A DNA stretch of 15,366 nt. Source: Clostridiales bacterium (lineage in GTDB: Bacteria; Bacillota_A; Clostridia; Lachnospirales; Bianqueaceae). Position 1 is the stretch's first letter, and each line of letters starts with the position of its first letter. The position numbers and the translations under genes were made by a program. The stretch covers positions 1 to 15,366 of the forward strand of contig JAHZBS010000040.1 of assembly GCA_019423265.1 (NCBI GenBank), written 5' to 3'. Below, in pieces: positions 1 to 7,983 of the stretch. The notes under the pieces are model-generated. The model made no database searches. It was not told the origin of the DNA and was given only the letters and a program-made list of their open reading frames with translations.

Positions 1-2025
1 CCCTACGCGGATGGAAGCGGCTATATCGAGGTGGCCACCACCCGCCCGGAAACCATGCTGGGGGACACGGCCGTGGCCGTTCATCCGGAGGATCCGCGCT
101 ACGCGGATGCCATTGGAAAAAACGTCATCCTGCCGTTGGTCGATAAGGAGATTCCCGTCATCGCTGACGCCTACGTGGATCGAGAATTTGGAACCGGCGC
201 CGTGAAGATAACGCCTGCCCACGACCCCAACGATTTTGAGGTGGGACTTCGCCACAACTTAGAGCAAATCTGCATTCTGACTGACGATGGACATATCAAT
301 GAGAAGGGCGGCCGTTACGCTGGAATGGAGCGATATGAGGCGCGAAAAGCCATCGTCCAGGATTTGGAGGACCAGGGATATCTGCTCTATGTAGAACCAC
401 ATTCCCATAACGTGGGAACCCATGACCGCTGCCGCAGCGTCATTGAACCCATGGTCAAGCAGCAATGGTTTGTGAAGATGGAGGAATTAGCGAAACCCGC
501 TATCGAGGTCCTGAAGAAGGGAGAGCTCAACTTTATCCCGGAGCGGTTTGGCAAGGTATATCTCCACTGGCTAGAGAATATCCGGGACTGGTGTGTCTCC
601 AGGCAGCTCTGGTGGGGGCATCGGATACCGGCGTACTATTGTACAAAGTGCGGTCATATGGTGGTGGACCGGGCCATGCCGGAAGGGCCGTGTGAGAAAT
701 GTGGCGGTGCAGAGTGGGTTCAGGACGAAGATACGCTGGATACCTGGTTCAGCTCTGCGCTGTGGCCATTTTCAACTTTAGGCTGGCCGGATGACACGCC
801 GGAGTTCCGGCATTTCTATCCCACCAGCGTGTTGGTGACGGGGTACGATATCATTTTCTTCTGGGTTGTCCGCATGGTGTTTTCCGGGCTGGAGCACACA
901 GGCGAGTGCCCATTCCAAGATGTGTTTATCCACGGGATTGTGCGGGATTCCCAGGGCCGTAAGATGAGTAAAAGTCTTGGCAATGGCATCGATCCCCTGG
1001 AGGTCATCGATAAATACGGCGCGGACGCCCTTCGGTTTACGCTAGTGACGGGGAATGCGCCTGGCAATGACATGCGGTTCTATTGGGAGAAAGTGGAGGC
1101 CAGCCGCAATTTTGCCAATAAAATTTGGAATGCATCGCGCTTTATTCTGATGAATATGGATGAAGAGCCCGCTGCCACACTGGATGAGCTGACGGCGGCA
1201 GACCGCTGGATCCTGTCCAAGGTGAATCGGCTGGCGAAAGACGTGACGGAGAACATGGAGAAATACGAGCTGGGCATCGCGGTGGCCAAGCTCAACGACT
1301 TCTTCTGGGAAGAATTCTGCGACTGGTACATTGAGATGGTGAAGTCCCGCCTCTACAACAAGGAAGATCCCACACGGCCAGCCGCGCTGTGGACGCTGCG
1401 CACAGTTTTAATCAATGCGCTAAAGCTGCTGCATCCCTACATGCCCTTCATCACGGAGGAACTTTTCTCCTACGTATGCCCGGAAGAAGAGACCATCATG
1501 CTGTCCAGCTGGCCGGAATACCGGGAGGACTGGAATTTTTCGTCGGAAGAAGAAGAGATTGAGATTATGAAGGAAGCCATCCGCGGCATTCGAAATATTC
1601 GCGCACAGATGAATGTTTCACCGAAGCACAAGGCCATGGCCAGGATCGTAACCAGCGACGACAGGACGGCCGATATCTTTCAGCGCGGCACGGGATTTTT
1701 CGCGCCTCTCTCGTATACAAGCGAGGTTGTCGTGCAGAGAGACCGGACAGGGGTGCCGGAGAGCGCGGTCTCCATTCCCCTGGAAAAGGCCGTCGTCTAT
1801 ATTCCCCTGGACCAGCTAGTAGACCTGGCCAAAGAGAAAGCTCGTTTAGAGAAAGAGAGGGACAATCTCCGCAGCGAGATGGAGAGAGTGGCGAAAAAGC
1901 TGTCCAACCAAGGATTTTTAGCAAAGGCCCCTCAGGCGGTGGTTGAGGAGGAGAGAGCCAAGGAAGAAAAATACAAGGCTCTCATGCGCCAGATCGAGGA
2001 ACAGATCACCCGGCTTGGAAAATAG
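1..2025 (+). CDS. valS: Valine--tRNA ligase, 5'-truncated by window edge
   Basis: Cytoplasmic class Ia synthetase that charges tRNA-Val and hydrolyses mischarged threonine. The frame is open from base 1, so the N-terminus lies outside; about 674 residues are present of a usual 880 or so, and the HIGH motif is missing with the lost part. Seen in order: the CP1 editing domain (TTRPETMLGDTAVAV, then AHDPNDFE, whose acidic residues belong to the editing site), CVSRQLWWGHRIPAYY with a CTKC...CEKC zinc-knuckle pair, DTLDTWFSSALWP, the KMSKS loop (KMSKSLGNGIDPLEVIDKYG), a helical anticodon-binding domain, and a charged C-terminal coiled coil (about the last 65 residues) typical of ValRS and absent from IleRS and LeuRS. 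It ends in TAG, 19 bases before folC, so the two are probably cotranscribed. Any promoter or T-box leader would lie upstream of the window. Confidence 0.97.
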   Translation, partial: PYADGSGYIEVATTRPETMLGDTAVAVHPEDPRYADAIGKNVILPLVDKEIPVIADAYVDREFGTGAVKITPAHDPNDFEVGLRHNLEQICILTDDGHINEKGGRYAGMERYEARKAIVQDLEDQGYLLYVEPHSHNVGTHDRCRSVIEPMVKQQWFVKMEELAKPAIEVLKKGELNFIPERFGKVYLHWLENIRDWCVSRQLWWGHRIPAYYCTKCGHMVVDRAMPEGPCEKCGGAEWVQDEDTLDTWFSSALWPFSTLGWPDDTPEFRHFYPTSVLVTGYDIIFFWVVRMVFSGLEHTGECPFQDVFIHGIVRDSQGRKMSKSLGNGIDPLEVIDKYGADALRFTLVTGNAPGNDMRFYWEKVEASRNFANKIWNASRFILMNMDEEPAATLDELTAADRWILSKVNRLAKDVTENMEKYELGIAVAKLNDFFWEEFCDWYIEMVKSRLYNKEDPTRPAALWTLRTVLINALKLLHPYMPFITEELFSYVCPEEETIMLSSWPEYREDWNFSSEEEEIEIMKEAIRGIRNIRAQMNVSPKHKAMARIVTSDDRTADIFQRGTGFFAPLSYTSEVVVQRDRTGVPESAVSIPLEKAVVYIPLDQLVDLAKEKARLEKERDNLRSEMERVAKKLSNQGFLAKAPQAVVEEERAKEEKYKALMRQIEEQITRLGK

Positions 2026-2044
2026 TGCAAGGAAGGTGATGTGG

Positions 2045-3382
2045 ATGGTTATGCCGCGAGCCTCCGAGAAAGCTCAGACGCCGTATGAAAAGCTGACCGC
2101 CTGGCTGGACCGGGTTCCACTGTACGGCCGGAAAAATGGCTTAGAGAATATGAAGAGCTTGATGGCCTTGTATCAGAATCCTCAGGATGGGATTCCCATT
2201 ATCCATGTGGCGGGAACCAACGGGAAGGGATCCTGCTGTGCGATGCTTCACCAGATTTTGACGGAGGCGGGATACCGCACAGGGCTTTATACGTCTCCCC
2301 ATCTGCAGGACTACCGCGAGAGGATCCGGATCGGCGGCCAGCTGATTTCCGAGGCGGAGTTTGTCAGAATAGGATATGAGATTCAGGATACAATACGAGA
2401 AATGACAGGGCGCGGAGAGAATCACGCCACGTTCTTTGAGATTCTGACCGCCATGGCGTATTTGTATTTCTACCGCAGTGAGGTGGATATCGCCATAGTG
2501 GAGACAGGTGTCGGCGGGAGGCTGGATGCCACGAATGTGGTGAAGAAGCCCATTTTGACGGTGATCACCTCCATCAGCCTGGATCATACCCGGGTGCTGG
2601 GGCGCGATGTGATGTCCATCGCCACAGAGAAAGCCGGCATCATCAAAGAGGGCGTGCCTCTTGTCCTGGCGGCGAATCCCCCCTCCGTTCAGAGGGTCAT
2701 GCGCCAAGTATGCCGGCAAAAGCAAAGCCCCTATATATATGCTGGAGAAGGCGAGGCCCGCATTCTATGCGATGATCTGGCCGGACAGACACTGGACGTG
2801 GAGACGCCCCGGCTTGCCTATCCCAACTTGCGGGTGTCCCTGTGCGGCGGATATCAGGCCGACAATACGGAGGCGGTCCTGGAGGCGGTCCGAGTTTTGC
2901 AGGCAAAGAAGATGTCCATTGGGGAGACGGCCGTTCGGCAGGCGCTGCAAAAGGTTTGCTGGCCGGGGAGAATGGAGCTGGCCACAGTGGGAGACCGGAA
3001 AATTTTGCTGGATGGCGCTCACAATGAGGACGGAGCCAGGCAGCTAGGGCAGTACATGCAAAAGCATCTGTCTGGGCAGCCCCTCACCCTAGTATTTGGC
3101 GCGCTACAAAAAAAAGATTGCACGGGGATCCTATATCACCTGACAAGGGCAAGCGCCGTCCAAAAAATCCTATATACGCCCATCGCCGGCGAAGAGTGCA
3201 TGACTGCGGCAGAATTTCGGAACCTTGTCCACAGCCTCCGTATCCGGATTCCCTTTGTCATTACGGAAGGGGCGGATGAGGCCATGGAGCTAGCGTGTGG
3301 GGAAGAGCGATGGATTGTCTGCGCTGGCTCTCTGTATTTAGTAGGGGAAGTCAAACGATGGATTGCAAGGCGAAACGAGTGA
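2045..3382 (+). CDS. folC: Folylpolyglutamate synthase / dihydrofolate synthase
   Basis: ATP-dependent Mur-ligase-family enzyme that adds glutamate to folates, and in many bacteria also to dihydropteroate. The 445 residues match the usual FolC length of about 420-450. Seen: the P-loop VAGTNGKGS with Lys61, TSPHL after strand 2, ETGVGGRLDATNVV near residue 153, SISLDHTRVLG, EKAGIIKEGVPLV, and the C-terminal domain motif LLDGAHNEDG at Asp323-His326. Three ATGs are in frame at 2039, 2045 and 2051. The ribosome site AAGGAAGG at 2029-2036 lies 2, 8 and 14 bases from them, so 2045 is chosen. A longer open frame reaching back into valS has no ribosome site. No other folate gene is nearby. Whether it has one or both activities cannot be read from the sequence. 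Confidence 0.95.
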   Translation: MVMPRASEKAQTPYEKLTAWLDRVPLYGRKNGLENMKSLMALYQNPQDGIPIIHVAGTNGKGSCCAMLHQILTEAGYRTGLYTSPHLQDYRERIRIGGQLISEAEFVRIGYEIQDTIREMTGRGENHATFFEILTAMAYLYFYRSEVDIAIVETGVGGRLDATNVVKKPILTVITSISLDHTRVLGRDVMSIATEKAGIIKEGVPLVLAANPPSVQRVMRQVCRQKQSPYIYAGEGEARILCDDLAGQTLDVETPRLAYPNLRVSLCGGYQADNTEAVLEAVRVLQAKKMSIGETAVRQALQKVCWPGRMELATVGDRKILLDGAHNEDGARQLGQYMQKHLSGQPLTLVFGALQKKDCTGILYHLTRASAVQKILYTPIAGEECMTAAEFRNLVHSLRIRIPFVITEGADEAMELACGEERWIVCAGSLYLVGEVKRWIARRNE

Positions 3383-3398
3383 AAAGAGGAGAGGTTGC

Positions 3399-3542
3399 AT
3401 GTTTAATTTTCAGGAGGAACTAGGGCGCTACAAACCCAGCGAGGAGCTGGACACATCCGGAGCCGGACTGTCCGGCGAAGAGGTAAAGGATATCGTGGAT
3501 ATTGTGGAGATGATATTGAAAGGTGAAGAGCCGGAGGAGTGA
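3399..3542 (+). CDS. Small acidic protein, 47 residues, unknown function
   Basis: ATG at 3399, preceded by a purine-rich ribosome site (GAGGAGAGG, about 3386-3394), and TGA at 3540-3542. It lies 16 bases after the folC stop, and its stop is 5 bases before the next ATG; the bases encoding its last residues (CCGGAGGAG) also form the ribosome site of the next gene. That arrangement suggests translational coupling. The product starts MFNFQEELGRYKP, is strongly acidic (about 14 Asp/Glu against 4 Lys/Arg), and has a predicted amphipathic helix (EEVKDIVDIVEMILKG) near the C-terminus. It has no signal peptide or membrane segment. I do not recognise a family. Its snug position and good ribosome site argue that it is translated. 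It may work with the downstream TPR protein, but that is inference. Confidence 0.72.
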   Translation: MFNFQEELGRYKPSEELDTSGAGLSGEEVKDIVDIVEMILKGEEPEE

Positions 3543-3547
3543 ACGAG

Positions 3548-4990
3548 ATGAATCCCCGTATTGTGGAGAAAATACGCCGGAGGGCCAATGAATTCTATAA
3601 TCTTGGACTTGACCTAGCCAACCGCCAAAATCTCAGCGGCGCCCGGCAACAACTCTTAAAGGCAGTCTCCTATGACAAACGCCACACGGATGCCCGAAAT
3701 CTGTTGGGGCTCGTCTGTTTTCAGATGGGTGAGATTGGGGAGGCCATCCGGCACTGGACGGTGAGCATAACCCTAAACCCGGCGACGGATAACCGCGCCC
3801 AGCTCTATCTGCGGGATTTAAAGCGAAATGAAAAATTGGCGCAGAGCATGAATGAGAGTCTTCGCCTGTGCAATGAGGCTATGGTGCAGCTCCGAAAGGA
3901 GAGCCCTGATTATGCCCTCGTGCGGCTGAAAAAAGCTGTGGCCATGAACCGGAACTACATCAAAGCATATTTGCTCATGGCGCTCTGTTATATGGAGACG
4001 AAGAATTTTCGAAAAGCCAAGGCCGCATTGGACAAGGTGGAGAAACTGGATGTGAACAACGCGGTGGTCCTTGGGTACCGCACGGCCATCCGAGAGATGC
4101 AGGCGGAAGGGCAGGAGGATGCGGGGGATCATGAGATCCAGGATCTGACCCGAGATTTGTACGTGCAGAGAAACTTGGCGACGCCGGATGTACAGGAGAT
4201 CTTTACTGGCAAGAGGGATAAGCGGCGCTCGATGCGCAACTGGTCGGGGCCGGTAGCGCAGATGCTGCTATTTCTGGCGGGAATCGGCTGCGGTGTTGCG
4301 GCGATGTTTACTCTCTATGTCCCCGATAAGGTGGACAGCCTGAACAGCCAGGTGAGCAAGCTGACCGCTGAACTCACGGAAAACAAGACGGCGAGGGAGA
4401 CATTGGAAAGTCAACTTGCGCAGGCCCAGCGGGAAGCTCATCAAGCGCAGCAGGAAAAGACGGATTTGGAGTTGAGGCTGGAAGACATCAATGACGAGTG
4501 GCAAGACAGACTGTCACAGCAGAAGGAAAATCCTCTGGCGGCGGCTATGACAGCCTACATTCAGGAGGATTACACAGCATGCGGAAAAGCACTCGCCCAG
4601 GTGGATGAAGGGTCGCTGGAGGGAGAAAATAAAGAGCTGTACACGGCGCTCCAGGACAAAATTAAAGAGCCTTTATATACCAGCGCCTTTACCACAGGCT
4701 ACAATGCGTACCGGGAAGCGCAGAATCTGTCAGGGGACAGCCGGACGGAGAAGTTAACCCTAGCGTTAGAGCAGCTGACCTTAGCCGCAGAGTATTCTGA
4801 CGCGGGTACAGAGCAGCGGACAGACGCGCTATACTTTCTGGCAAGAACCTATTATTTGCAAGAAGATTGGGCGCAAGCGATGACGAGTTTTGATGAGTAT
4901 TTCGAGGAGTATACTGGGTCCACATCCAGGCAGCAATATCAGGACGCTGTCAAATTTTCAGACCGGGCGAAGGAAAGGGCACAGGGATAG
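3548..4990 (+). CDS. Bitopic membrane protein: cytoplasmic TPR, coiled coil and C-terminal TPR-like repeats
   Basis: A 480-residue protein with three parts. Residues 1-200 hold TPR helices (for example ARNLLGLVCFQMGEIGEAIRHW and YIKAYLLMALCYMETKNFRK, each within one 34-residue repeat pattern). A basic stretch (KRDKRRSMRNW) precedes a single hydrophobic span at about 239-258. Residues 260-325 form a long heptad coiled coil rich in Gln and Glu, followed by a helical region with more TPR-like pairs (ALYFLARTYYLQEDWAQAMTSF). By the positive-inside rule the N-terminal TPR is cytoplasmic and the coiled coil and C-terminal repeats are outside. A GTG nine bases upstream is in frame, but GGAGGAG at 3533-3539 sits 8 bases from ATG 3548, which I take as the start. 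TPR proteins are protein-binding scaffolds. The partner is unknown; the coupled 47-residue protein is one candidate. Confidence 0.88.
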   Translation: MNPRIVEKIRRRANEFYNLGLDLANRQNLSGARQQLLKAVSYDKRHTDARNLLGLVCFQMGEIGEAIRHWTVSITLNPATDNRAQLYLRDLKRNEKLAQSMNESLRLCNEAMVQLRKESPDYALVRLKKAVAMNRNYIKAYLLMALCYMETKNFRKAKAALDKVEKLDVNNAVVLGYRTAIREMQAEGQEDAGDHEIQDLTRDLYVQRNLATPDVQEIFTGKRDKRRSMRNWSGPVAQMLLFLAGIGCGVAAMFTLYVPDKVDSLNSQVSKLTAELTENKTARETLESQLAQAQREAHQAQQEKTDLELRLEDINDEWQDRLSQQKENPLAAAMTAYIQEDYTACGKALAQVDEGSLEGENKELYTALQDKIKEPLYTSAFTTGYNAYREAQNLSGDSRTEKLTLALEQLTLAAEYSDAGTEQRTDALYFLARTYYLQEDWAQAMTSFDEYFEEYTGSTSRQQYQDAVKFSDRAKERAQG

Positions 4991-5118
4991 TGTGAAAAAT
5001 AAGCTCGAAAAGCTTATTTTTCACACGGCTATTTGTGCCGGAGCGCCACAAATAGCTCTTATGGCAGAAGAGAAATCGCCTTCGCAAATTTCTCTTCGCC
5101 CCGTCGCTGACGCTCCGG
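4990..5118. repeat. Three-hairpin intergenic element with loop-to-tail complementarity
   Basis: The gap between the TPR gene and the phosphodiesterase is almost entirely inverted repeats. Hairpin 1, 4990-5026: a perfect 16 bp stem (GTGTGAAAAATAAGCT) around CGAAA; it begins on the last base of the TPR stop codon. Hairpin 2, 5028-5056: a 10 bp stem (GCTATTTGTG) around a 9-base loop. Hairpin 3, 5063-5100: GAAGAGAAAT pairs with ATTTCTCTTC, extended by GGC/GCC across one bulged A. The loop of hairpin 2 (CCGGAGCG, 5038-5045) is the exact reverse complement of CGCTCCGG at 5111-5118, just before the next ribosome site. It could be a dispersed intergenic repeat, a MITE-like unit or a structured RNA. 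No stem is followed by a run of T, so it is not a standard terminator. Confidence 0.8.
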
Positions 5119-5131
5119 AATGGAGATTAAA

Positions 5132-6442
5132 ATGAAAAACCAGCGGTATATTATGGTGATTTCTTTTGACGGCCTTGCGGCGTCGGACTGGGATACATTG
5201 CAAGCCCTGCCGAATTTCCGGCGATTTCTGGCGGGCGCCGGATATTGCCGGAATGTGTATAGTGTGTATCCCTCTGTCACCTATCCGGCCCATGTATCCA
5301 TCATGACGGGCCGTTATCCCGCCCATCACGGGGTTATCAACAACACGAGGTTTCAGCCCAAAAGGCTGACTAAGCCCGATTGGTGTTGGGATCGCCGACT
5401 GATCCACGGTAAAACGCTATATGAGTTGGCGCGAGAGAAGGGAATGACCACGGCGGCCTATCTCTGGCCCGTCACAGGGAGAGCGCGGATCACGTACAAT
5501 CTGCCGGAGGTATTTTCCAACCGGTGGTGGGACAATCAAGTTTTGGCCTCTCTGCGACGCGGAAGCTTCTGGTTCCAGATCCAAGCGGCCCTGCGGTTCG
5601 GAAACATGATCAAAGGGGCCCGGCAGCCCCAGCTGGATAATTTTCTCCACGAGACGGTCAAGTACGCCCTCCGCAGTCGGAGCCCACAGGTGAATTTCGT
5701 TCACTATGTGGATCTTGACGCGACACGGCATCTGTATGGACACAACTCTCCCGAGGCGGATCAAGCGCTGAGACGCCATGATGCCAGATTGGGGGAGCTG
5801 CTGGATGAATTCGTCCGGGCGGGATTGGACGATCAGGTTACATGGGTCATCTTAGGCGACCATTCCAGCATCGATGAGCATACGGCGGTCTATCTGAATC
5901 AGTTTTTCTGGGAGCAGGGATGGCTACAGCCCAATCAAAAGGGAGGAGTCCGCTGGTGGAAAGTTATCTGTCAGCACTGCGATGGTTCGGCGTATATCTA
6001 TGTCAAATCTCCGGATCTGGTAGAGCCAGTGCGCAGCGCGCTTGAGAGGTTCAGCCAAGAGAATGGCGGCTGTATCGAGCAAATCCTAACCGGCCAGGAG
6101 GCCAGAGAATTAGGCGCTACCGATACATGTACTTTTATGGTGGAGGCGCGCCGGGGCTATTACTTTTTGGACGCCTGCGGCGGCAGAAGCGTGTACCCTA
6201 TTCAGGAGGGCGATGTGGGGAGGAAGCCTCACATTACCAAGTCAACCCACGGATATTCTCCCTATAAACCCAACTATACTACACTGTTTGCCATGCGGGG
6301 GAGGGGAATCGCAGAGGGCGAAGTCCTCTCTTCCATGGAATTGGTGGACGAGGCGCCGACAATGGCGCGGTTGATTGGCGGGACGTTGCCGGAGGCGGAT
6401 GGACGGGAGAGAATTGAATTTTGGAAGGGCGATGTGCGATGA
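5132..6442 (+). CDS. Type I phosphodiesterase / nucleotide pyrophosphatase family protein
   Basis: A 436-residue member of the alkaline-phosphatase superfamily (nucleotide pyrophosphatase branch), two-metal enzymes that hydrolyse phosphodiester or pyrophosphate bonds. The expected ligands are visible: Asp13 in VISFDG, the nucleophile Thr50 in YPSVTYPAH, Asp196 and His200 in VDLDATRHLYGH, Asp243-His244 in ILGDHSS, and His373 in STHGYSP. There is no signal peptide or membrane span, so the protein appears cytoplasmic, although many relatives are exported. The ATG at 5132 has TGGAG six bases before it; an in-frame ATG at 5120 has a poorer site. It overlaps the PAP2 gene by four bases (ATGA), so the two are coupled. 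The substrate cannot be read from the sequence; nucleotide sugars, dinucleotides or phospholipid head groups are possible. Confidence 0.88.
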   Translation: MKNQRYIMVISFDGLAASDWDTLQALPNFRRFLAGAGYCRNVYSVYPSVTYPAHVSIMTGRYPAHHGVINNTRFQPKRLTKPDWCWDRRLIHGKTLYELAREKGMTTAAYLWPVTGRARITYNLPEVFSNRWWDNQVLASLRRGSFWFQIQAALRFGNMIKGARQPQLDNFLHETVKYALRSRSPQVNFVHYVDLDATRHLYGHNSPEADQALRRHDARLGELLDEFVRAGLDDQVTWVILGDHSSIDEHTAVYLNQFFWEQGWLQPNQKGGVRWWKVICQHCDGSAYIYVKSPDLVEPVRSALERFSQENGGCIEQILTGQEARELGATDTCTFMVEARRGYYFLDACGGRSVYPIQEGDVGRKPHITKSTHGYSPYKPNYTTLFAMRGRGIAEGEVLSSMELVDEAPTMARLIGGTLPEADGRERIEFWKGDVR

Positions 6443-7290
6443 TCAATAAAATCGAGCGGTTTTATTTAATCCTGGCTGCGTTCCTGTGGTGCGGACTGGT
6501 AGCGCTCTTTACATACGGAGATTTAGAGTTCTCCAGATCGCTGGTGAATGCGCAGGCTAGCTGGGCGGTGTGGCTCGAGCGCCTTGGAGAATTTCCCGGG
6601 GTGCTGACTGCGTGGCTGGCGTCAGCCATTTTGCTGGCCAGAGGAATCCAGGCGGAGCGCAGGGACGAAGGGCAGCGCTGGTGTCTGGTCATAGGGCTGC
6701 TTGCGCTTCTATGCCTCTCCATCTATATCCCCAATCGATTCTCATACTATTTTTGGGAGAGCCGGCCAGTCAGTTTCCCGGAGTGGCTTATGGCCTTTAC
6801 CGTGGCCGCTTTTGTGGTGTGGGGAATCCTGCGCCTTATGGGGGAAGCTTCACCGGAGGCTTGCCGTGAGGCGGCGAAAAAGGCGGCCTTTGTTCTGCTC
6901 GTCTTCGCGGTTATCATGTTGGCGGTCTATATCATCAAGGGGGTCTGGGGCCGGGTTCGGTTTCGAGAGATGCACGACAATTTTGAGCTCTATACCCCTT
7001 GGTATGTGGTGGTGCATGATTCGCCCGGAACCTCATTTCCCTCCGGTCATACAGCCAGCGCCGCGATGACAGCGCTCTTGATCTTTCTGCTCCCGATTCA
7101 ACAGCGCAGAATCCGAAACTTGCTGGTGCTGGCGTCTGTAGTGTATACGCTTATCATGGCCTACAGCCGCGTCGTCCTCGGGGCCCATTTTTTCACGGAC
7201 ACGCTGTTTGGCATGGGAATCTCCTATGGGGGGATTCTCATTGCAAGCGGGATTTACAGGGCTTTGGGTAAAAAGAGAAGACAAGCGTGA
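6439..7290 (+). CDS. PAP2-family membrane phosphatase
   Basis: A 283-residue integral membrane phosphatase of the PAP2 (type 2 phosphatidic acid phosphatase) superfamily, which removes phosphate from lipid phosphates or isoprenoid pyrophosphates at the membrane. The three signature motifs are present: K167 to R174 in KGVWGRVRF, His204 in SFPSGHTASA, and Arg244, His250 and Asp254 in YSRVVLGAHFFTD. In motif 1 the usual RP is RF. About six hydrophobic spans are visible. ATG 6439 overlaps the preceding TGA as ATGA and has GGAAGGG nine bases upstream; a TTG in frame at 6421 is less likely. Its pairing with a phosphodiesterase suggests a two-step route, cleavage of a diester or pyrophosphate followed by phosphate removal, but this is inference. 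Undecaprenyl-pyrophosphate or phosphatidylglycerol-phosphate phosphatase are alternatives. Confidence 0.9.
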   Translation: MINKIERFYLILAAFLWCGLVALFTYGDLEFSRSLVNAQASWAVWLERLGEFPGVLTAWLASAILLARGIQAERRDEGQRWCLVIGLLALLCLSIYIPNRFSYYFWESRPVSFPEWLMAFTVAAFVVWGILRLMGEASPEACREAAKKAAFVLLVFAVIMLAVYIIKGVWGRVRFREMHDNFELYTPWYVVVHDSPGTSFPSGHTASAAMTALLIFLLPIQQRRIRNLLVLASVVYTLIMAYSRVVLGAHFFTDTLFGMGISYGGILIASGIYRALGKKRRQA

Positions 7291-7300
7291 TAAATGTATA

Positions 7301-7329
7301 TTGACGAATTGAGAAAGGCAAAATAAAAT
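7301..7329 (+). promoter_or_regulatory. Sigma-A-like promoter before the lipoprotein gene
   Basis: TTGACG (7301-7306), a 17-base spacer, and TAAAAT (7324-7329) lie just after the PAP2 stop. The match to consensus is good. However, transcription would start near 7336, at or after the ribosome site GGAGGG (7330-7335) of the gene at 7342, so a transcript from here would be nearly leaderless. The box match is seen; use as a promoter is uncertain. Confidence 0.45.
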
Positions 7330-7341
7330 GGAGGGCTGATT

Positions 7342-7983
7342 ATGGCCAGCAAAAAGATTAGGAGAAATTCTCTGGCTATTGCTTGTGCATGTATAGCTTG
7401 TCTATGTGCCATAACCTTGGTTTTGACCGGGTGTCATTCTGATGCGCCGCCGGGCTCCTATGACAATGAAGCGGTAGTAGCCGGCATAGAAAAGCAGGAG
7501 CTGACGCAGCAGCTTCAGAATCTGGCTCTCCCTCAGGCGGAGCAGATGGTAAAGAGCGTAACCTACAGAATGGATACGCTGCGGTCAGAGGGGGTTGTAC
7601 AGATTGTTCGGTTTAATAAAGGCCGGTATTACTCTGTGACGCCCATGACAGATGGCCGATACCTGTTTTTGTTATATAGCGATCAGGATATGGAGACTCC
7701 GTATGTGGTGGATGGCTATCTGGGTTCCTCTTTTCCCGATAAAGATGACTTTAAAGCCATAGCAGTTGGCATGAGCCGAGATGACATGATTGCCAGAGAC
7801 CCGTCGGCTTGTGTGGTCGGGGAGCGCAGCAGTTATCACCGCTTTTCCGATAAGTCCATTCTCTGTATAGAATATGAGGCAGACGGAGAGAACGGCTATG
7901 TGGTATCGGCATTCGGCTATTTGAAAGAGAAAGACTCGGTTTTGTATTATCTGTTGCCGCAGGATTTTGATCTGATCGGGTAG
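7342..7983 (+). CDS. Putative lipoprotein, unknown function
   Basis: A 213-residue exported lipoprotein. A basic N-terminus (MASKKIRRN) precedes a hydrophobic segment that ends in the lipobox LTGC with Cys31, the predicted lipidation site after signal peptidase II cleavage. The signal segment itself has four more cysteines (15, 17, 20, 22), which is unusual. The mature part has a Gln- and Glu-rich helix (KQELTQQLQNLALPQAEQMV), then a mostly beta region containing RFNKGRYYSVTPMTDGRYLFLLY. I recognise no domain; the look recalls small clostridial lipoproteins that fold like SmpA/BLIP-type beta domains, but this is weak. GGAGGG at 7330-7335 is six bases from ATG. It is followed by the infC promoter, and no clear terminator is seen between them, so read-through is possible. 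Confidence 0.85.
   Translation: MASKKIRRNSLAIACACIACLCAITLVLTGCHSDAPPGSYDNEAVVAGIEKQELTQQLQNLALPQAEQMVKSVTYRMDTLRSEGVVQIVRFNKGRYYSVTPMTDGRYLFLLYSDQDMETPYVVDGYLGSSFPDKDDFKAIAVGMSRDDMIARDPSACVVGERSSYHRFSDKSILCIEYEADGENGYVVSAFGYLKEKDSVLYYLLPQDFDLIG

Noticed and set aside
1943..2044. folC starting at 1943 inside valS
   Set aside because: The extra residues are a basic out-of-frame copy of the valS coiled-coil region, with no ribosome site; 2045 has a well-placed AAGGAAGG.
2141..2725. Minus-strand 194-residue frame opposite folC
   Set aside because: It is antisense to clear FolC motifs and has no recognisable domain, so it is a shadow frame.
4990..5026. Hairpin 1 as an ordinary terminator of the TPR gene
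   Set aside because: The stem is strong, but the T run is inside the stem and is followed by CACACGG, so there is no T tail in either direction.
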